From NCBI GenBank assembly GCA_044867645.1, contig JBIOVI010000007.1, positions 1-64,000 on the forward strand: a stretch of DNA of 64,000 bases. The letters run 5' to 3'. Positions within the stretch are counted from its first letter, which is position 1. Every line of letters begins with the position of its first letter. This DNA comes from VRUE01 sp044867645 (lineage in GTDB: Bacteria; Actinomycetota; Thermoleophilia; Solirubrobacterales; 70-9). Of the stretch, positions 42,229 to 50,420 are shown piece by piece. The notes under the pieces are model-generated. The model was not told where the DNA came from and searched no databases. It saw only the letters and a program-made list of their open reading frames with translations. The position numbers and the translations under genes were made by a program.

Positions 42229-43613
42229 GCGGTTAAGACCCGGCCCACGGGCGAAGCCCGCACCCGCGCCGTCCATCCCGCCGGGACCTCGACCGACGCC
42301 GCGCAGATACACATCGCCGCCATAAACAGGAACAGGTAGGGAGCCTGCGGGAAGGTGAGGATGTCGTACAGCGCGCAGGCAACCCCGAAGGCCAGGCAGC
42401 CCGCGCCCGCCGCCAGCGCCGGCGGCCCGCGCACGGGATCGTCGGAGCGCAGAACCGAGCGGGCCACGAACAGCGGGGTCACAATCAGGGCCAGGAATGC
42501 CAGCAAACCCAGAGCGCCGACCTGGAACAGCTGGCCCAGGTACTCGTTGTCGAAGATCCGGTACGTGTCGACGCGTTCGGAGTCGAGCGTGCCGAAGCCG
42601 CGCCCGAGTATCGGCGTGGTGAGCAGGTCCGGCACGACCGCGGGATAGTCGGCCGTCCGCCCCGCGGTCGAGGTCTGGTTCGAGGTCTGCCCGAGCTCGC
42701 GGACCGTGCTGAAGATTCCCGGCGTCAGGACAAGCGCGGCGGCCAAGGCCACGACCCCGAAGGGCGCCAACCGCAGCAACTGACGGGGGCGAAATACGAA
42801 CAGCGTGAGCAGGGCGATGGCCGGTACGACGGCGCCCGACTTTCGTTGCGTGATCAGCGCCCCGGCGATGATCACGCATGCCGCGATGCCCCAGAGGACG
42901 CGCCGGCGCCGGCCCCGGGCGATCGCCGCCAACACGACGGCAAAGGGCAGCGCCATGCCGAGGATCGAGGTCGCCGAGAGCGCGTGCCTGGTGGGTCCGG
43001 TGATCACTGGCCGGGGGGTGGTATTCGGATTGGGGTCGATCAGCGTCGGCGACGGCTCGACCGTGGCCACGGGCGAGAAGACGGTCGCGGCGGTGTCGTA
43101 GAAGACGTTGTAACCCGTTTTCTTCTCGTAGATCGTTCCGGCCGCGGTGATCACGGCGAGCACGACGATCAGCACCGAGAACGGGCGCAGCTCAGCCGCT
43201 CGCAGGGTCAGGGAGACGATGACGAACACCGCGGCGAGCGCAAGCAGCACGGCCAGCCGTTTCTGCGCGACTCCCCATTCCCCCAGGTTCGTGATCCGGT
43301 CGACGTTGACCGCGATGCTGGCGACGGCGACGAAGACGAAGGCGGCCATTCCGATCGCCCACCCCCGCGGGCGCAGGCGCTTGACCCGCTCGGGCTTGCC
43401 GAGGACGGCACCGGCGGCCCAGACGACCACGATCAACGCGACCAGTAAGCGGCCGAAATCGGAGCTGAAGGGGAGGCTCACGTCGAGCCGGATCGCGTCG
43501 AAGGGAACCAGGAAGATCGTCGTCAGCAACGCGGCAAACAGCCAGGGCAACGGCCTGCGCGTCCGTGGCCAGGCGTCGGCGGCGGGTGCGGGCGGCGGCG
43601 ATACCGCCTCCAT
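42225..43613 (-). CDS. O-antigen ligase/polymerase-type membrane protein, second copy
   Basis: 462 residues with about 11 transmembrane helices. A large external loop is rich in Thr/Pro (VATVEPSPTLIDPNPNTTPR). The Wzy_C features are ALITQRKSGAVVPAIALLTL, TTPILGRGFGTLDSERVD and FDNEYLGQLFQVGALGLLAF. It should polymerise or ligate lipid-linked glycan outside the membrane. The start overlaps the Wzz-like stop by one base (TGATG). It is a second, independent polymerase next to the one at 13963. Confidence 0.88.
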   Translation of the reverse strand: MEAVSPPPAPAADAWPRTRRPLPWLFAALLTTIFLVPFDAIRLDVSLPFSSDFGRLLVALIVVVWAAGAVLGKPERVKRLRPRGWAIGMAAFVFVAVASIAVNVDRITNLGEWGVAQKRLAVLLALAAVFVIVSLTLRAAELRPFSVLIVVLAVITAAGTIYEKKTGYNVFYDTAATVFSPVATVEPSPTLIDPNPNTTPRPVITGPTRHALSATSILGMALPFAVVLAAIARGRRRRVLWGIAACVIIAGALITQRKSGAVVPAIALLTLFVFRPRQLLRLAPFGVVALAAALVLTPGIFSTVRELGQTSNQTSTAGRTADYPAVVPDLLTTPILGRGFGTLDSERVDTYRIFDNEYLGQLFQVGALGLLAFLALIVTPLFVARSVLRSDDPVRGPPALAAGAGCLAFGVACALYDILTFPQAPYLFLFMAAMCICAASVEVPAGWTARVRASPVGRVLTA

Positions 43614-44440
43614 CAGGGCACCCGCTCGTGCTCAAGGCCGAGATCGGCGAACTCCCCGCGCTTGCGGTGGGTGGTCCCGTTTCCATTTGAGACAGCGCCG
43701 TGCTGGTCGGACTGGCGCCACCCACGGGCGATCGTCTGCGCCGGAATCAGCAGCATGCACCAGCCGCCGAAGATGACGAAGAAGACCAGAGCGGCGATCT
43801 GGGTGTTCGCCCCCTCGTTCACCACCCCCCCGGTCGCGCTCCCCAGCTTGCGGATCACGACACGGCGTTCCTCCGGCGTGTGCTGGCGTGCCTGGATCTG
43901 TTCGACGTAGCCGCGGAGCGCCCGCGGCGCCGCGTTTGCCAGCGCCGTGGCCCCGTCCTGGGTCGGCGCCTGCGCGAAGACCGCGACGATCGGCAGCACC
44001 GGGTTGTTCTCGAACCGCAGCCGGTAGAGGGCGCCCTCGCCGATGATCTGCGAGCTGCGCTGACCCGCCGTGGGCTCCTGCTGGATCACGGGGAGGTTGA
44101 TGTCGTACGGACCCTCGGCCTCGATCGCCTCGACGGGGAGCTTGGCGTCGCGGGCGATCAACTCGAGCGCCGCCGGGGTCGCCAGGAAGCGAGCGAAGAC
44201 GCTGGCGCGCGTCTCCAGCGGCGTCAGGTCATTGGCAAGGTCGGCGAAGGCCGAGTCCGGAGTGTCGACGAGCAACTGGGTGGACGCGGTCGCGAAGACG
44301 TTCGTCCGGCTCTGTAGCGACGGCGGGAAGATCCCGACCTGGTAGACGCTCAGCAGCGCCACGAAGGCCGCGATCGACGCGCCGAGCGCCACCAGGCGGC
44401 GTCGTTTCCAGAGGGTCTTGAGGGTTCGCGCCAGTTCCAT
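43613..44440 (-). CDS. Wzz-like chain-length determinant protein A
   Basis: 275 residues without a kinase domain. There is an N-terminal helix (RRRLVALGASIAAFVALLSV), an extracytoplasmic part (~40-210) with STQLLVDTPDSAFADLANDL and SVFARFLATPAALELIA, and a second helix (QIAALVFFVIFGGWCMLLIP). The C-terminal tail is cytoplasmic and polar. This is the Wzz two-helix topology without ATPase. A related protein is encoded at 47010-47915. It probably sets modal chain length with the adjacent polymerase. Confidence 0.8.
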   Translation of the reverse strand: MELARTLKTLWKRRRLVALGASIAAFVALLSVYQVGIFPPSLQSRTNVFATASTQLLVDTPDSAFADLANDLTPLETRASVFARFLATPAALELIARDAKLPVEAIEAEGPYDINLPVIQQEPTAGQRSSQIIGEGALYRLRFENNPVLPIVAVFAQAPTQDGATALANAAPRALRGYVEQIQARQHTPEERRVVIRKLGSATGGVVNEGANTQIAALVFFVIFGGWCMLLIPAQTIARGWRQSDQHGAVSNGNGTTHRKRGEFADLGLEHERVP

Positions 44441-44500
44441 TTGCGTTCGGCGGGGATGGCTCCACCGCTAAGGACGAACGCGTGGCGGTTGGGCCTTCTT

Positions 44501-45427
44501 TCACCCGCTGGGCGGCGCGACGGTCCTCCCGGCGAGGTCTTGCCGCCGTATGCGCCCGACGATCCGGCGGCGCTGCTCGGCGCGCACGAAGCGGGCGTAC
44601 CCTTCGATGTCCACCCGGGGCACGCGGCGGAGGACGGCGCGGGCGTATCCGTACAGATAGGCCGCCCCCGAAAGACCCCGCGGCTTCGCGCGGGCGGTCT
44701 TTCCCGCCCGCATCAGAGTCCACAGCGCGCCGTGGTGGAGGATCCAGTGAGCCTCTCCCCAACGGGCGTGGCCACGCAGGCGGCCGTCGGCAGTGCCGGT
44801 GTGGCGATGGTGCAGCGCCTCGATGTGGTCGAAGGAGCGAGTCTCGAAACCGTGCATGCGGGCCAGCACCTCGTCGATCCCGTCCCAGCCAAGCCGCTCC
44901 GTGAGGCCCCCGATCGCGTTGAAGCAGTCGCTCCTGTAGAGCTTGAGGGCGCCCCGCACGTGATTCTTCGCGCTGGACGTCGGCCACCAATCGTCGTCGT
45001 GGTGCTCGAGGATCGTGCCGCCCGCGATCCCCAGCGTGGGGTCGCGGGCAAACTCCCTGAGAATCGACTCGTAGTAGTCGGCTCGCAGCTCGACGTCGCC
45101 ATCGAGCTTGCCGATGTGGGTGAACAGCGAAAGCGCCGTCGGGTCGACCGTGTGCAGGCCGTAGTTGAAGGCGCGAGGCGCCGCGGCCACGGCGAGCCGG
45201 TCGGCCGACTCGCGAGTGAGCCCACGCGGGGTCGAGACCACGTCGATGAAGTCGAATTCCGACGCCAGACGGCGAAGGATCGCCGGCGTCTCGTCGCTGG
45301 AGTCGTCGTCGACGACTATCCAGCGCTCGGGTCGGCGCGTCTGCCCAGCGAGGCCGTGGGCGACGCGCTCTATGTGCGCAGCCTCGTTGCGAACGGGCGA
45401 GATGATCAGCAGGCGCTGGTAGGGCAT
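44501..45427 (-). CDS. GT2-family glycosyltransferase
   Basis: 308 residues from ATG 45427. GT-A motifs: RLLIISPVRNEAAHIERVAH, RWIVVDDDSSDETPAILRRL, FTHIGKLDGDVELRADYYES (DGD) and LYRSDCFNAIGGLTERLGWD, then HHRHTGTADGRLRGHARWG. The C-terminal region (YLYGYARAVLRRVPRVDIEG) is amphipathic and may sit on the membrane. It lies 60 nt upstream of the Wzz-like gene and 66 nt downstream of the flippase stop on the same strand, so is probably part of one long operon from 50290 down to 38079. Confidence 0.88.
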   Translation of the reverse strand: MPYQRLLIISPVRNEAAHIERVAHGLAGQTRRPERWIVVDDDSSDETPAILRRLASEFDFIDVVSTPRGLTRESADRLAVAAAPRAFNYGLHTVDPTALSLFTHIGKLDGDVELRADYYESILREFARDPTLGIAGGTILEHHDDDWWPTSSAKNHVRGALKLYRSDCFNAIGGLTERLGWDGIDEVLARMHGFETRSFDHIEALHHRHTGTADGRLRGHARWGEAHWILHHGALWTLMRAGKTARAKPRGLSGAAYLYGYARAVLRRVPRVDIEGYARFVRAEQRRRIVGRIRRQDLAGRTVAPPSG

Positions 45428-45493
45428 GCCAACCACCAACGAGAGCGGAGTCGCGGTGCTTCCGGCCTCCACGACCAGCCTCGGGGGGCAGGG

Positions 45494-47017
45494 CTACTCG
45501 GCAACCGCCTGGGCCGCGCCGGGCACGCCGACGGCGAGCTCGCTCCCCGCGCCCCCGGGCATGATGCGGCGGAGCACGAAGACGACGTCGGCCCAAGCCT
45601 TCGGGCCAATCAGGCGCAGCGTCGCGAGGTAGGCGACGAGCCCGGCTGCGCCGCACGCCGCGAGGGTGGGAACGACCGCCGCGTCGAGCAGGAGGCGGAC
45701 CGGGAGCGCCGCGGCGACGAGCGCGACGCAGGCGCCGATCGCCGGTCCAGCGTCGCCGACGAGCTCGACGATCGAGATATCGAGAGCGGGCCCGAGCAGA
45801 AGCCAGTAGGAAGCGACCAGCGTCGCCACCCGGAAGCACGCCACCGTGGCGCAGACCACGGCCAGCTCGCCGCCGGAGGCCGCGAGGAAGAGGAGTCCCG
45901 CGTAGAGAGCGAGTTCGCAGATGTTGAACACCATCAGCGGGCGCGGGCGGCCGACGGCGAGGACCAGCGGATCGATCGTGTTCTTCAGCATCGTCGCCAT
46001 GCCGGCGAGCGCGAGGATCTGGGCGGGCACGACAGCGGGCTCCCAGCGGGCGCCGAAGAGCCACGGCACGACGATCGGCGCCACAACCATGAAGAAGGCA
46101 AGCAGGGGGAAGATCAAGGTTGCGTCGAGGCGGACGATCCGGCGCCGAATCGCTCGCATATGGTCGATGTCCTGCGTCCGCGAGTAGACGGGGAAGGCGA
46201 TCCGGGTGACTATGCCGCTGATCTTGCGCTCGTACTCGACGCCGATCGTGAAGGCGCGGTAATAGAAGCCGACCAGGGCTGGAGACAACTGCGTGCCGAG
46301 GATCACGTAGTCGATGTTCCGGTTGCCGATCCCGGCCAGCCCGGCCCCCGCCGCCGGGGCGCCGACGGTCGCGATCTCCCTGATCTCAGGGCCGCGCCAG
46401 CGCGGCACGGGCGAGCGCGCGAAGGCGAACATGGTCAGCCCCCAGGCGCCGATCCCGGCAAGGCTGCCGATCACATAGGCCTCGGCGTCGAAGCCGGCAA
46501 GCGCAAGCGCGACCGAGGTCGCGGTGCCAACGGCGACCGAGGCGACTTCCGAGATACCGATGCGCTGGAACTCGAGCCTTCGCTGCAGCGTCGCGAGCGG
46601 CACGATCATCAGACCGGCGATCGCGAACACCGGGGAGTAGAGCTGGAACAACTCGGCCGTGCGCTCGCCGAACAGCGGGGTGGCGATCAGCGGGCTGAGG
46701 AAGAAAGTCAGCACCGTCAGCAAGAGCCCGCCCCCCAGACCGACCGCCATCGTCCCCTCGGTATGCCTGCGGGTGAGAGCCTGCCGCTGGACGAGGGGCG
46801 TGCCCAAACCCTCGTTGACGAGCGAGAGGGCAACCTCGGAGACGACCAGGGCTATCGCGAAGCGGCCATATTCCGCCGGCGGCACGAGGTGCGCCAGAAC
46901 CACTGCCCCGGCGGCGGCGACGATCTCGAAGGCGACCCTGGTGATCGATATCCAGCGCACGCCGTCGAGCGTCGCCTCGCGGAGCTCGCTGCGAGAGACC
47001 TGCTCGTCGTCAGCCAT
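45494..47017 (-). CDS. Wzx-type polysaccharide flippase, second copy
   Basis: 507 residues with 12-14 transmembrane helices. The start GVRWISITRVAFEIVAAAGA, then LVPPAEYGRFAIALVVSEVA and LNEG-like SLVNEGLGTPLVQRQALTRR match the TuaB/WzxC polysaccharide transporter group. DYVILGTQLSPALVGFYYRA and FPVYSRTQDIDHMRAIRRRI are also typical. It overlaps the upstream Wzz-like gene by 8 nt. It forms, with the second polymerase and the two kinase-less Wzz proteins, a complete Wzx/Wzy set separate from the one at 9.6-17.8 kb. Confidence 0.9.
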   Translation of the reverse strand: MADDEQVSRSELREATLDGVRWISITRVAFEIVAAAGAVVLAHLVPPAEYGRFAIALVVSEVALSLVNEGLGTPLVQRQALTRRHTEGTMAVGLGGGLLLTVLTFFLSPLIATPLFGERTAELFQLYSPVFAIAGLMIVPLATLQRRLEFQRIGISEVASVAVGTATSVALALAGFDAEAYVIGSLAGIGAWGLTMFAFARSPVPRWRGPEIREIATVGAPAAGAGLAGIGNRNIDYVILGTQLSPALVGFYYRAFTIGVEYERKISGIVTRIAFPVYSRTQDIDHMRAIRRRIVRLDATLIFPLLAFFMVVAPIVVPWLFGARWEPAVVPAQILALAGMATMLKNTIDPLVLAVGRPRPLMVFNICELALYAGLLFLAASGGELAVVCATVACFRVATLVASYWLLLGPALDISIVELVGDAGPAIGACVALVAAALPVRLLLDAAVVPTLAACGAAGLVAYLATLRLIGPKAWADVVFVLRRIMPGGAGSELAVGVPGAAQAVAE

Positions 47018-47915
47018 CGCCCGGGCGGGGCGAGGCGGGCGTCTCGAACTGAGCCCGCTCCACGATCTCCTCGGCCGCGGCGATCGAGGCCGAGGCGAGT
47101 GCGCGCGGATCCGGCTCGGACCGGCTCTCCGATCGGCCTGCGGGCAGGCCGGGGGCGACTCGGAGCGATGGCGGCTCCTCCTTCTGCGGACCCCCGCCTG
47201 TCTCGACCGTTCGCCAGGCGACCGCCAACCGCGGTACCGCCAGGATCAGCAGGACCAGGATCGTAAACAGGACTACGAAGACCAGCCCGGCCATCTTGGC
47301 GCCGAGCGCATCGGCGACGACGCTGGCCTGTGCCGGTCCAAGCACCCGGAAGGTGACGCGCTTGCGATCCGGGATCGCCTGCTGGCGTTGAATCGAGGTC
47401 ACTATCCGACCCACCGCCGCCGGCGCCGCCGCGGCTAGATCGCGGGCCTCCTCTACCGTGGGCGCGCGGGTGACGACGTTGAGGATCGGCAGCAACGCAT
47501 CCCCCTGAAGGATTTCGATCCCGTATGGAAGTAGCTGGGGCGGCGGAGCGCTAGCTCCGGTCGCCTCTCCTGGAAGCGGGGCCGGCCCGACGACTTCGAT
47601 CCGGTGGGCTGGGATACCGGTGTCGTCGGCGATCTGGCCGATCACGTTGCCCCCGGCGATGTAGCGGGCGAAGACGCCAGCCCGCGCCGCCAGGGGTTCG
47701 AGATCGCGCTCGACGTCGGCGATCGGCGATTTCGCCGAGTCGACGAGGATCTCGACCGATCCGCGAGCTTCGACGCGATCGCGCTTGGAAAGGGACGGTG
47801 GCGCGAGGCCGACGTCGTATATGGCCGCCACGGCGACGATGGCGGAAACAGCGGCGGCCACGGCGACGAGCAGTCGCCGCTGCCAGAGCTCCTTGAGGAC
47901 CAAGATGAAGTTCAC
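47010..47915 (-). CDS. Wzz-like chain-length determinant protein B
   Basis: 301 residues, two-helix topology: RRLLVAVAAAVSAIVAVAAI (N-terminal) and GLVFVVLFTILVLLILAVPR (~205-225). The external domain shares with protein A the pattern SVEILVDSAKSPIADVERDL and AGVFARYIAGGNVIGQIA, so the two are paralogs. A polar C-terminal cytoplasmic tail of ~70 residues follows, without Walker motifs. Two kinase-less Wzz proteins in one operon might form a hetero-oligomer or serve two polymers. Confidence 0.8.
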   Translation of the reverse strand: MNFILVLKELWQRRLLVAVAAAVSAIVAVAAIYDVGLAPPSLSKRDRVEARGSVEILVDSAKSPIADVERDLEPLAARAGVFARYIAGGNVIGQIADDTGIPAHRIEVVGPAPLPGEATGASAPPPQLLPYGIEILQGDALLPILNVVTRAPTVEEARDLAAAAPAAVGRIVTSIQRQQAIPDRKRVTFRVLGPAQASVVADALGAKMAGLVFVVLFTILVLLILAVPRLAVAWRTVETGGGPQKEEPPSLRVAPGLPAGRSESRSEPDPRALASASIAAAEEIVERAQFETPASPRPGDG

Positions 47916-47921
47916 GCCGTC

Positions 47922-49148
47922 CTAACGATCGAGTTGGGTAATGGGATCGCGAGTGCGACCGTCTGAGAAACGGAGGAGGTGTGAGGGAACTTGTGCGCGA
48001 GGCCAGGCGGCGGTCAGCGCGACTATCTCCTGCCACAGCCGCTCGAGACCGGCCTGCCGGTCGTACTCGCGGCGCACCCGACGGCGACCGCGTGCGGCCT
48101 GGGTCCTCGCCGCCTCGGGATCGGCGATCAACCGCGCGACCGCTCCGGCCATCGCGCTGGGATCGTTGGCGGGTACGACGGTCCCGCAATCGCCGTCGGG
48201 AACCACCTCGGTGACGCTGCCGACGTCGGTGGCGACGACGGGGCGCTCCTCGGCGAGCGCCTCCATCAAGACCAGCGGAGTCACGTCCGCCCCCTGGCTC
48301 GAGCAGAAGAGCAACGCGTCATGCTCCCGCAGCATGGCGGGCACGTCGTCGACGGGCCCGGTGAAGCGCACCCGCTCGGCGACGCCACGCTCGCGGGCAA
48401 CCGCGTGCACGCGCTCGGCATACGGCTCGTCGAGGACCGGCCCGACGACGCTCAGCGTCGCATCGATCCCTCGCTCACCGAGCAGGGCGAGCGTCTCGAC
48501 CGCTCGGTGCTGCCCCTTGCCGTCGCCCGCCGTGAGGCTTCCGATCACGCAGAGCCGCAACGGGCTCCCGAGTCTCGCCGCCCGGCGCTCCCCGTCGCCA
48601 ACGGCGATCCCGTCGGGGATGCGAACGACACGCGCCCGGCCGCGACCGGCGAACCGAGCCGCTACGCCGGTGGATATCGCGACCACGACGTCGGCGAGGC
48701 GGCGCTGCAACCAGAACGCCATCGCGCCGGGACGAGAGGTCGGCCACTCGCGGGCGTATACGAGCACGGGTACGCCGGCCAGGCGGGCGGCGAGAACGGG
48801 AGCCAGCAACACCGTGCTGCTGGTCAGCACCGCCTCGATTTCGCGTGCGCGGATCGTCTTTGCGAGGCGGACCGCGTCGATGCAACCGCGCACCAGCTGG
48901 CGCAGCCATCGCGCCGGCGATGCCGACCAGACCGGCAGCGACGGAGCCGGGGGGACAAGCTCGGCGCAGGTGGCGAATCGCTCCCGCAAGGGGCCCTCGG
49001 GCACCGCGGCGACGATCGAGCACCGCCGCGCGAAGCACTCCGCCTCCGCCAGGGCCATCGCCTGGGCGCCGCCGGGAGCGGCGCTGTGGACAGCGATCAG
49101 CAGGGCGCGAGGCGCTCCCGCCCAGCTGGACGAGGAAACGACGGTCAA
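47922..49148 (-). CDS. GT4-type glycosyltransferase
   Basis: 408 residues from TTG 49148, which overlaps the upstream stop as TTGA. The N-terminal domain has LLIAVHSAAPGGAQAMALAE, VLVYAREWPTSRPGAMAFWL and DVVVAISTGVAARFAGRGRA. The C-terminal domain has RLCVIGSLTAGDGKGQHRAV, VRFTGPVDDVPAMLREHDAL and ADVTPLVLMEALAEERPVVA with the E-x7-E region. It is a cytoplasmic GT-B retaining transferase. It ends 6 nt before the Wzz-like gene. Confidence 0.9.
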   Translation of the reverse strand: MTVVSSSSWAGAPRALLIAVHSAAPGGAQAMALAEAECFARRCSIVAAVPEGPLRERFATCAELVPPAPSLPVWSASPARWLRQLVRGCIDAVRLAKTIRAREIEAVLTSSTVLLAPVLAARLAGVPVLVYAREWPTSRPGAMAFWLQRRLADVVVAISTGVAARFAGRGRARVVRIPDGIAVGDGERRAARLGSPLRLCVIGSLTAGDGKGQHRAVETLALLGERGIDATLSVVGPVLDEPYAERVHAVARERGVAERVRFTGPVDDVPAMLREHDALLFCSSQGADVTPLVLMEALAEERPVVATDVGSVTEVVPDGDCGTVVPANDPSAMAGAVARLIADPEAARTQAARGRRRVRREYDRQAGLERLWQEIVALTAAWPRAQVPSHLLRFSDGRTRDPITQLDR

Positions 49149-50290
49149 GGGCCGACGGGGTCGCCGGTCAGTTCGCGGCTGGCCCGGACCTCGGCCACCC
49201 GATGCAGTACTCGCTCGACCAGATAGCCGTAGCCGAAGGCGATCAGGGGCACCAGGACGAGCTCGTAGCGGAAGGCCGAGTACGCCGGCCCGACCGCGAG
49301 CGCCAGCAGGTAGCCGGGGAAAGTGGCCCAGACCAGAACGGTGAGCGGATCGCGACGCGGGGCGAGCGCGAACGCGGCGACGATGCCGCAGACCGCGATC
49401 AGCACCACGTGGGGGTTGGCGAGGGCATAGTCGAGGTAGCGATCGGCCATGTGGACGAGATTGCCGGGGTACTGGGGAAGCACGGCCCCCCAGCTGGTAT
49501 CGGTGGGAATCGTGTGGCGGGCGAAGACGAAGGCGAGCAGCTTGGACAACGGAACGCTGTGCAGCAGGGGAGCCGGCAGCGCGGCCGCAAATCCCGAGGC
49601 GGCGAGCGCCACGGCGCGGCGGTTTCGCTGGACCACGACCAGCGCCAGGGCCGCGATGACGAGCATGAAGGCGGTGTCGCGGGTGAACGAGAGCGCTCCG
49701 ACGCAGAGCACCCACGGCACCAGCCAGCGGGGCCCGCGCTCGGCGACAAACAGACCGCAGAGCAGCCCGGCGATCAGCAGCGCCAGCCCGGTGCTGTCGG
49801 TAAGCGGGAACACGGACCAGGCCCGCAGCGGCGGCCAGGCGACGATCGCCACGGAGACGGCGAAGCTCGCCGTGAACGAGACACGCCGGCGCAATAGCAA
49901 GAACAGCAATGCCGGCACCAAGATGAAGCCGAGCAGCGAGAGGGTCTCGAGGGCGTGCAGGCCAAGGACGGGCTTGAGCGCGGCGGCCAATAGCGGCAGA
50001 AGCAGTCGCCGCTCGTAGAAGGGCACGTTGAACTCGACCCAGGCCGGGTTGCTCACCCGCCTCGGTTCGTCCGGGTGCTGCGCTTCGATCCCGCGCTCAT
50101 AGTTCGACAGGGGCCCGCCGAAGACTCTCTTGCGCGCCACCTCTCCATCGGCACCGAGGATCTGCTCGGTCTTCGCCTGGTAGAAGAGGGCGTCGGTCTC
50201 CCAGCTGATCTCGCCACCCCAGTGCTTCCCCATGGACAGCGCGGCGAGCAGCATCAAGACAAGGGCGGCGAGGATGGTGCGCGTGCGCAT
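49145..50290 (-). CDS. Multi-pass membrane protein (possible GT-C type)
   Basis: 381 residues from ATG 50290. A first helix (TILAALVLMLLAALSMG) is followed by a large external loop (WGGEISWETDALFYQAKTEQ) and eight or more helices. The early acidic loop followed by helices resembles GT-C glycosyltransferases and related membrane enzymes, with FYERRLLLPLLAAAL and SFTRDTAFMLVIAALALVVV. I do not recognise a specific family. It is the first gene of the long minus-strand operon, divergent from the giant secreted protein gene (130 nt between starts). Confidence 0.7.
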   Translation of the reverse strand: MRTRTILAALVLMLLAALSMGKHWGGEISWETDALFYQAKTEQILGADGEVARKRVFGGPLSNYERGIEAQHPDEPRRVSNPAWVEFNVPFYERRLLLPLLAAALKPVLGLHALETLSLLGFILVPALLFLLLRRRVSFTASFAVSVAIVAWPPLRAWSVFPLTDSTGLALLIAGLLCGLFVAERGPRWLVPWVLCVGALSFTRDTAFMLVIAALALVVVQRNRRAVALAASGFAAALPAPLLHSVPLSKLLAFVFARHTIPTDTSWGAVLPQYPGNLVHMADRYLDYALANPHVVLIAVCGIVAAFALAPRRDPLTVLVWATFPGYLLALAVGPAYSAFRYELVLVPLIAFGYGYLVERVLHRVAEVRASRELTGDPVGP

Positions 50291-50420
50291 AGTCCAGAAA
50301 CGAGCATCGCCCGGCGAGACTTCCACGCGCGCAATAAGAACCGCCGTGCCCGAGAACCAGTCGAATTTCATCCCCTCGGCTCGGCAGGGAACGGTGTGCC
50401 GGAGCGTTGCCCTGGTAGCG

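Noticed and set aside
44441..47266. 941-residue plus-strand open frame
   Set aside because: It lies antisense to a glycosyltransferase and flippase with clear motifs and is Arg/Glu/Asp/Gly-rich without domains; such shadows are common in high-GC DNA.
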